A stretch of DNA of 64,000 bases. Origin: Syncephalastrum monosporum B8922 (Eukaryota; Mucoromycota; Mucoromycetes; Mucorales; Syncephalastraceae). How positions within the stretch are numbered: position 1 is the stretch's first letter; each line of letters begins with the position of its first letter. The position numbers and the translations under genes are program-made. The DNA lies in NCBI GenBank assembly GCA_000697355.1, contig JNEN01001234.1, positions 124,001 through 188,000 of the forward strand, in the 5' to 3' direction. Shown piece after piece: positions 57,737-64,000 of the stretch. The notes beneath the pieces were generated by a model. That model made no database searches and was not told the DNA's origin. It worked only from the letters and a program-made list of their open reading frames with translations.

Positions 57737-59109
57737 TCAGTGGCGTCTGGAAGGCCCAAAACGACTAGCGTCCAGAGGTGGTTGTCGAGTGCGTTCAAGA
57801 GGTCCACTTGCCGCCATTTGGTCAGAGTACATTTTGCCAGACGCACTAAAGAGAGATGAGTTGACGTTTAGCGTCTTGAACAGTAACTTACGACGAGGAG
57901 AAACCGGTGTGGGTCTGTGCGATGCTCGATCGAGTGTGGTGTGGGTAGCTGGACGGACCAGGTGATATAGGGCGGTGCGTACGAGTAGACGCTGATGGCA
58001 GTGATGGCCTCTGTGCAAGCGGTTGCTGCTGCCGCAACACAGCACGCAGCACGCGTCCTGTACGAAGTGTAAGAAACCGTCTCGTTCTGTGTCGTCTCTC
58101 TCCTGTCACATACCGTCAGCCACCTCGCTGTCCAGTTTACTAGCGCACTCGGCCGCCGAGGCCCTGGTCGCAAATTCGACTTCGGCTTCACCGTATCGAC
58201 CGGCGCGGTCCGTCATCACTTCGCAGTGCAACACCTGACCGAACTGCATGCATGCCGTCTAAAGAGCGAGTATATCAGCCATCCGCTTCCTACGCTTCCT
58301 GAATCAAAGTGGTGTATCGTATACATACGCGAACGTCGTCTGCAGTGGCAGCAGGATCGAGATTACTGATCAATACTATGGCCGGACCCGATTCGCCTCG
58401 AATCGACAAGCCCGGCGAATTGCCCGAGAGTCCACGAATCGAGAAACTCTGTTGCTGTCGCTGTTGCTGTCGTTGGAGAAGAGACGAGGAGACGGGCGGA
58501 GGTGAAGGGGATCGTCTGAATAATCGATCTGCTCGTCCAGGTCCATACAGGTCGTTGTTGTCGTCGTTGTTTCTGTTGTTGTAGCGGCTGCTGCTGCCGA
58601 CGGTAGGACTCGGTCGGCTTACGGGCTTGGTAATGACGATAGCCGATGGATCAGGCTTATTGTTCTTCAGTGGCGTATTCCGCGAGCGAAGAGACGCGGT
58701 CGAGATAGAAGCGGGTTTGTGGTAAGGCTGCGAGACACGCGGAACATGAGTGACATTGAGCTTCGAGTTTCGGGTTTCCAGTGCAAAGGAAGTCTATCAC
58801 TTTTTGACTTACAGCTGATCGCTGGCCGAGGCTGGTGCGATTCAAGATCGATGGTTTATCTGTATGCGTGTCCTTGCTGGTATGGAAGCCTGTGCTTGTG
58901 CGGTAGACAGAGCCCGACTGGTAGCGCTGGTTGGGCATGGATCGCTGTGGAGGACGGGCCTTGTTCTTGTCCTTCTTGTGGGCGGCAGCCCATTTGTCTT
59001 GTGTCTGGCGAGGACGCGGATTGGCCTTCTGCTGGTGGTTCTTTTTCGAAGAAGAGCCTTGATTCTTCTTCTTTCTGATAATATCGTCTAGCGACTGGTC
59101 CAGATCCAT
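57737..59109 (-). CDS. ALY/REF (YRA1)-type mRNA export adaptor with RRM
   Basis: The start at 59109 gives MDLDQSLDDIIRKKKN, a UAP56/Sub2-binding motif of the kind found in ALY, UIF and Yra1. A basic Arg/Lys/Gln/Ser-rich region follows. The RRM contains RNP2-like IVLISNLDPAATADDV and continues with CMQFGQVLHCEVMTDRAGR, YGEAEVEFATRASAAE, and DGRVLRAVL. A Ser/Pro/His-rich segment and a C-terminal tail (LERTRQPPLDASRFGPSRR) close the protein. REF proteins bridge nascent mRNA and the export receptor in the TREX complex. The C-terminal tail is not a clear copy of the N-terminal motif, as it is in some ALY proteins. At least five exons, introns about 50-90 nt. Confidence 0.88.
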
Positions 59110-59624
59110 CGCGTTCTAGGCTTCTTAACGATGAGCGAAGCTGAGTTCGATGGTTTGTCCACTGCTTTGAAAGCTGGGGCGGGCGGTCTTTAAAGCCAGC
59201 ACAATTCTGATGCAATCCACTCCCAACGCCGGCCATTGCTGACATGTACCTTAGATCACTTGTATATCTAGCAAATTCTCCTCAAAGCATGTCGCTGTGC
59301 ATGTATAAACTTTATACATATCAAGTGTTCTTATGTCTGCATATACACTTCGAGATATATACGGCTACAAATGTTTCTATTACTACACGACGCTACTTAC
59401 ATGGCGACTAATCATACCCCGTTTAGAAAGTACGACATAACTGTGCATACGGTATAAAACCAGATACGCAGCCACACGAGCACCTCACCTCAAACGTAAA
59501 CGTATCGTACGTCGAAATGCGTTCTTCGGTACATACTAAGACTGCATAGTATACATATCTATATATAATAATCTTAATATTCCGTACATCCATAATTACA
59601 TAAGCAAGACACAAAAGACCCCGG

Positions 59625-59651
59625 TTCAATTCCCGGGCAGGGCGTCTGCCA
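59625..59651 (+). other. Orphan tRNA T-arm / B-box sequence
   Basis: CCCGGTTCAATTCCCGGG forms a T stem-loop with a canonical B box (GGTTCAATTCC) and is followed by a seven-base CAGGGCG like a tRNA acceptor strand. No matching 5' acceptor strand, D-arm/A box or anticodon stem was found in the 100 bases before it, so this is not a complete tRNA gene. It may be a tRNA relic or part of a tRNA-derived element. Confidence 0.45.
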
Positions 59652-59653
59652 AA

Positions 59654-59965
59654 GTAGACCACTTTGAGACGTGAACGGTATCTGACGTCAATCTTCATCA
59701 AGGTCTTTTCACCCGTGTCCTTCGGTAAATGTGAGCCGCGTGATGGTAAAGTAGGCCAATGAATCCTCTGAAACGCGAAAAGGTACCTGACGTCAATCCC
59801 TGTCAGGGACCATATCTTTGAGCTCTTTTTCCCCATTGGTAAAACGTGGATTGCGTGATAGCTTGGTTAGCCAATGGAACCTATGAAACTTGGAAAAAAG
59901 CTCGACATCAATCCCTGTCAGGTCCTTATCTTTTACTTCTCCTTTCCCATTGGCACAGCCCGCCC
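59654..59965. repeat. Three diverged tandem repeats of about 95-117 bases with CCAAT boxes
   Basis: Copies begin at about 59654, 59751 and 59866. Shared blocks are (G)TAGGCCAAT or TTAGCCAATG, then TCTGAAAC or TATGAAAC, then GACGTCAATC or GACATCAATC with CCTGTCAGG, then T-rich sequence ending CCCATTGG and GCGTGAT. CCAAT occurs at 59756 and 59871; its complement ATTGG occurs at 59835 and 59949. Confidence 0.65.
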
Positions 59966-60040
59966 GTGTTCTTGCATGAATATCGATTGACACGCGCTCT
60001 TTCTCATAAAAGGTCTTTTGTTTTCTCTCACGTCTACTTT

Positions 60041-60071
60041 TCTTCTTCTTCTTCTTCTTCTTCTTCTTCTT
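60041..60071. repeat. CTT trinucleotide microsatellite
   Basis: TTC/CTT is repeated about ten times without interruption. Confidence 0.9.
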
Positions 60072-60557
60072 TACCCTGGTCAAGTCATCCTGCTGGCAAG
60101 TACATACGAAAGGATTCTGATTACAAGTATAAACTAATAAGAAGTGCAACATAGACCACTGCGTTTCCCCCCAAGTCCCTCTGCCACCGGTTGCCCGTCC
60201 CCAACTGCACCGGTGTGTATGACAGTAAGTTCTCGCGTCAATAGTACATGGTCTTGGACAACACTAACCTCCTTCTGAATGTATACTTAGCTTGCCGTCT
60301 TCTTGCTCGCCTCTCCTCCTGTCTTCTCTTCCGCTCGCGCCTCTTCCACCTCCTTTCCGCTTGCTGTCCTCCCATCAGAGGTTTTTTTTCCGTTTTTTCC
60401 TCTGCCCGTAAGTGAAACAGATTCGTGTCTATGCATTGAATATGAGACATTAACGCACGTTTCAGTTCCGCTCCTTTCTCGCGTCCCCTTTGCGTCTCTT
60501 CCTCTCCGCATGCTCTCCCTCTCTCCTTCTTCCCGTTTTGCGACCCACTAGCCGGCG

Positions 60558-61313
60558 ATGGTGGCCACCGTTGAAAACACCCTCATAGACATCGCCATCA
60601 TGCCAAATGTCTGCTCCCCGCCCACCGGTAAGTGTTTTGCAACTGGGTAATGCGCCACTGTGACTCAAACTTGTATTCAGTTCAGGTGAGGCGGCGGCCG
60701 CGCGCCGTGAGCGCGCATCAACGACCCCACGCCGGTATGTATATTAAAAATGAAGGGTAGTCCACGAGAACTAATTTCGGAACGAAATTTCGTAGGCTAG
60801 TTATCTGTATAAAACAAACGCATCATACTCTACATATAGCATCATCTTCTACAACACTGTCTTCTTTTTAAATGGAAAAACGACGTTTTGTCGCCAACTA
60901 AAAAGGCCAGCAACTGATCATCACACCCAACGCATGAAAGTCGGTGTACTGCGCAGCAAGGTATTCGGGTATCTGGCCCACTTTTTCTTGCTCCCCTTTT
61001 TTCTTTTTTTTTTTCTTCTTGCTCTTGTTTTACCATGGTGGTCTGCTCTACGCGGTGCGGAGATACCAAGATAGCAAGAACATTCTATGGCAAGACTTGT
61101 CGGTGTCAACTACCACTGGAAGAAAGTACACTTGTTCCGCACACCTTTACCTTGCCAATAAAGACCCATGCGTGGCATTCTTCGATACTCCACACTTTAA
61201 AGTTTTTTCAAGAGCTCAATGTCGTTGTCTGTGGCTGTTGCATGCTGGTCTACTTTGCCACCCTCTTTTGTGTGATCGATCTTTTCTGGGAGCTGAAATT
61301 AGCCAAGGAATAG
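60558..61313 (+). CDS. Possible small membrane protein, 138 residues (low confidence)
   Basis: A four-exon model (60558-60627, 60686-60734, 60906-60960, 61071-61313) keeps one open frame through all three GT-AG junctions. It starts MVATVENTLIDIAIMPNVC, passes through an Ala/Arg-rich exon (GEAAAARRERASTTPR), and ends in a hydrophobic segment (LNVVVCGCCMLVYFATLFCV) followed by a charged end (FWELKLAKE). The exons are more GC-rich than the introns. No homologue is recognised. Another frame over 61022-61200 also looks protein-like (RRYQDSKNILWQDLSV), so the last exon may be read differently or the gene may be degraded. Confidence 0.35.
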
Positions 61314-63272
61314 ACAGCAGAGCCCGCACAGGTGCAGCCTGACCTTCTATGGAGAGGATGGTGGCGCGTGCTACTCAACCGTGGTGATCTCTGCCGGCAG
61401 CAGCTGAGGCGCGGCTCCATTTTCGAGCGTAGGGTGGTGGCGGCCCCGTCAGCGACTTGGCCAGTCGTCCCCAAGTCACGACCGTGGTGGGCAAGAACAA
61501 TGGGCATCGGTTTAGCTGGGCAGGCGTGGCCGCCCCGAAGCTGTCAAAGTCGACCGATGATGGGGGTTGGGGGGAGAGTTTGCTTCACAAACCCCGTGTA
61601 ATCTTCCTGTTCCTTCTCCTCAGCCTCACTCTTTGCGAGTTTGTCTTCAGAAATATTTTATTATTCAACGCTTTTTAGCATAGGACCGCCCATAAACGTA
61701 GAATTTATTAAGGACTCCGGATAATGCGCCCTAACTCGACTGTCTCAATAAGCACGACAAGGCGTGAAAAACAAATTAACTCTTAGTCGATTTCTCTCTC
61801 ATATGGCCATGTTTCTTGCTCAGGACTGGTTGATGTACACTGTAGTATCAAGCTGTTTGGTCATACCAAGAAATGCAAAGCACGGCGATGTTTAGCATAC
61901 AGGTTGCTAACATGGGCATACATAAATGTCTAGCATAATGAACATGCTGATGGATTTCAAAAACGCGATTGGCTGATGTATCGACTACTGAAGGCGCTTG
62001 TATACGTAATTACAGTAATCATCTCTTTTGATACATAATATACCTGTATCGTTATTTGAATTAGTTTCTTTGACCGCACGTCTATGTAATATGTACAATC
62101 ATATCTTTGATGTATTTGCCTGAGCTTAAGCAACTACGTAGCTGTGGATTATGGTGTTCACATCAGATTATAGTATATATTTTGGTACTGGAGACGTGTG
62201 TGACCATAAAGTGCTTGAGCTGTCCAAAAGAAGCTGTCGCTTTTTTATTCATCTGATATCTTGGATGGAAGGAAATGATGCTAAAGCGTTTGTGCGGGAC
62301 AGGTCTAGCTCCAAGGTGGAGTTATTACGTGGTGCGCGTTGATTGTGGGTGCTTGTTGTCTTTTTCGACTGTCTGGCCTGGATCAGGGTATTATTTGTCG
62401 TGCAGAGCGGATCGACAAATACATAAACAAACGCATTAGAGTTGTACAAACAATAACGGTTACATATACGTCAGCTGCCAAGACTTGCACAATGTGGAAG
62501 CTGACAAAAAAACAAGAGTACAAGTGCTGGGAATGGCACGCGTCAATGTGGCTCCGGATGTATTAGAAGACTATGGGTGCGATCAAACCAAACGAGAGAA
62601 AGTAGGAAGAATACGCCACGGGTGGCAGCTCCTCGTAGAGTCACCGCATTTTCGAAACACATGGACTTATCCATATTCCAATACGCTCCAAAGCACTGAA
62701 AAAAAAAGCCGGCTTATGTCATAAAGTAATGGAAAATAATGAAATTAAAGTTGCCAAGGTTGTCTATTGATTATTCATTAGATCAATTTCGATGAAATGG
62801 ATAAAAGGATTTTGTTTTAAGCTGAGCATGTCGCGTTTCGGAGCTGTCTTCCATGTTGAGGCAAAATATTTGTGAGTCAAAAGCAAAGAAGTGAGAAATT
62901 TCATCCACAAAGGGTAAACGGATCAGAACGTCATGCATGTCAATGCTGAAGAAGGTGGCTCACGCCACTCACGAGTGTGGCGCGCCAAGCCGGGAGCATC
63001 GGGCACCGAGGAAAAGCCAATGCGGGCCGTGGACCTTATGTAAACACCGCAGCATGTACTCTCGTTTCCTTCGCTGCCGCAGCAAAAATAGGGCCCCAAA
63101 GGGCAATTGGACAGGAGCCGTGCACGGCGGGTTGTGTCGCCTCGCCATCTGGAGTCCGCCCCGAGCGGACGTGTTCCCGGGTTTCACAAATAGCGTGACT
63201 TGAATAAATTTTGATACTTTAATAACCCTACACCACTTTTTTCGTGATCCCCTTGTTCCAAACTGCACTCAC
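61314..63272. other. Mostly non-coding, about 2 kb
   Basis: 61320-61610 is GC-rich and has a protein-like open stretch after a TAG acceptor at 61432 (GGGGPVSDLASRPQVTTVVG, then KNNGHRFSWAGVAAPK), but I could not connect it to a start. 61680-62940 is AT-rich with no supported gene. 62940-63180 is GC-richer, with only chance frames on both strands. Confidence 0.4.
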
Positions 63273-64000
63273 ATGCCATTTTTCGGTTTTGGTAAAAAGA
63301 AAAAAGACAAAGATCTATGTCTACGCAAGACCAAGTCCACTGGCAACATTGCCGGCGAATCAACAGTGAATACGACTCCGGTTGCCAAGGCCTCCACAAC
63401 GCCTGTCACTGCCACGGCAACAACATCGTCTCCTCCTTCACCTAAAGCCAAACCTACGCTCGACAGGAGCACGACAACGCCCGCTGCAACCCAGTCCAAT
63501 ATCGATACGGACAGTGACTCCAGTGATGAGGAAGAAGACTACAGTGATACGAGCAGCCTGTCAACCGAAAGCAGCAGCAGCGAAGGTGAGCTGGAGGCTC
63601 CCAAGGCCAAAATCAAGGCGCATTCATCACCATGTACGCCGCGCGAGGAGTCAGAGATGAACGACCGCCTGAACTACATTAATTCGAACGACCTTGAGCT
63701 CTTGCTGTCAATGGAGACTCAGGCTCGTATGGAGGCTCAGGAAAGAAAGCGCAAGGAAGAAGAAGAAGCTGCTGCGCAACGTCCACCCCGCCCATCACGC
63801 CTCACGTTTGCACTGCCTGAAACACCCGCTCGCACTCGCACCCAGAGCCAAACGTACTCGGCCTATTCTCGGCCCCGCCAGCGCTGGTCGCTCCCCGACG
63901 AAAAAATGCTGCATGATGACAAGAAGAAAAAGAAAAAGAAGAGCAAGAAGAAGAGGAAGCACAAGTGGCGTATCATGAGCGACGACAAAGAGGAGGAAGA
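63273..64000 (+). CDS. Lys/Ser-rich protein, 3' end cut by window edge
   Basis: An open frame starts at ATG 63273 (MPFFGFGKKKKDKDLCLRKT) and is still open at the right edge (about 242 codons). The first 110 residues are Thr/Ser/Pro-rich, with an acidic Ser patch (SDSSDEEEDYSDTSSLSTES) that could be a CK2 substrate region. An ordered helical piece follows (EMNDRLNYINSNDLELLLSM, then METQARMEAQERKRKEEEEA). Near the edge lies a dense lysine stretch (DKKKKKKKSKKKRKHKW) typical of nuclear or nucleolar localisation. There is no recognised domain in the visible part. Codon use and Ser/Thr richness match neighbouring genes. Confidence 0.72.
   Translation, partial: MPFFGFGKKKKDKDLCLRKTKSTGNIAGESTVNTTPVAKASTTPVTATATTSSPPSPKAKPTLDRSTTTPAATQSNIDTDSDSSDEEEDYSDTSSLSTESSSSEGELEAPKAKIKAHSSPCTPREESEMNDRLNYINSNDLELLLSMETQARMEAQERKRKEEEEAAAQRPPRPSRLTFALPETPARTRTQSQTYSAYSRPRQRWSLPDEKMLHDDKKKKKKKSKKKRKHKWRIMSDDKEEE

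Larger units (their letters stand above)
59110..60557. other. Upstream region with repeats, tRNA-like arm and CT-rich leader
   Basis: About 1.45 kb upstream of the ALY-type gene. It holds an orphan tRNA T-arm (59625-59651), three diverged tandem repeats with CCAAT boxes (about 59654-59965), a CTT microsatellite (about 60041-60071) and a CT-rich stretch containing GT-AG intron-like segments (60230-60290). Confidence 0.5.

Noticed and set aside
59610..59660. Complete tRNA gene
   Set aside because: Only the T-arm and a 3' acceptor-like strand are present; no A box, anticodon stem or 5' acceptor partner could be found upstream.
61332..61400. Expansin-like start (TFYGEDGGACYSTVV)
   Set aside because: It resembles the TFYxxxxGGAC start of expansin-like domains, but the frame stops after about 20 codons with no following exon.

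Overview
The window looks like nuclear DNA from a filamentous fungus, probably an early-diverging lineage (Mucoromycota, perhaps Mucorales). The reasons are intron-containing genes with short introns (about 45-210 nt, GT-AG with one GC-AG), CT-rich leaders, and a fungal gene set (CDC24, cytochrome-b5/acyl-CoA dehydrogenase fusion, UBR1, RGP1, CaM kinase). The phylum is an inference. No prokaryotic operon, rRNA gene, intact tRNA gene, CRISPR array or recognisable transposon was seen. Gene models were built by hand: in-frame exons were joined at GT/AG and reading-frame continuity was checked across most junctions.

Layout. 1-12.4 kb: a Gfo/Idh/MocA oxidoreductase cut by the left edge; a coiled-coil protein ending in a Ras-like CaaX box; a 1,268-residue protein joining a bromodomain, a kinase-like domain and an AT-hook; a small Ser/Pro-rich protein; and the spliceosome-associated factor ESS2. 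13.9-29.9 kb: an unrecognised Ser/Gln/Pro-rich protein; a STE20/PAK-type kinase; a TPR-DnaJ co-chaperone (DNAJC7 type); the Cdc42 exchange factor CDC24; a CaM-dependent kinase; and a THEM6-like hotdog protein. 30-41 kb, all on the minus strand: RGP1 (half of the Ypt6/Rab6 exchange factor), a 2,074-residue UBR1 N-recognin and a single C2H2 zinc-finger protein. 41.6-46.8 kb: a small protein resembling the bacterial RNase P protein RnpA, a cytochrome b5/acyl-CoA dehydrogenase fusion, and a secreted acidic repeat protein. 49.6-59.1 kb: a SAM methyltransferase, MMS19 (cytosolic Fe-S targeting), an unrecognised protein with a glycine-zipper-like hydrophobic tail, and an ALY/YRA1-type mRNA export adaptor. 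59.1-64 kb: three diverged tandem repeats carrying CCAAT boxes next to an orphan tRNA T-arm, a weakly supported small membrane protein, about 2 kb with no clear gene, and a Lys/Ser-rich protein cut by the right edge.

These are mostly housekeeping and signalling genes, each with its own promoter. There is no co-regulated cluster, although polarity signalling (CDC24, a STE20-type kinase), Golgi traffic (RGP1) and protein or RNA quality control (UBR1, DNAJC7 type, ESS2, ALY) are well represented. The most unusual items are the bromodomain/kinase fusion, the RnpA-like protein and the repeat/tRNA-arm region near 59.6 kb.
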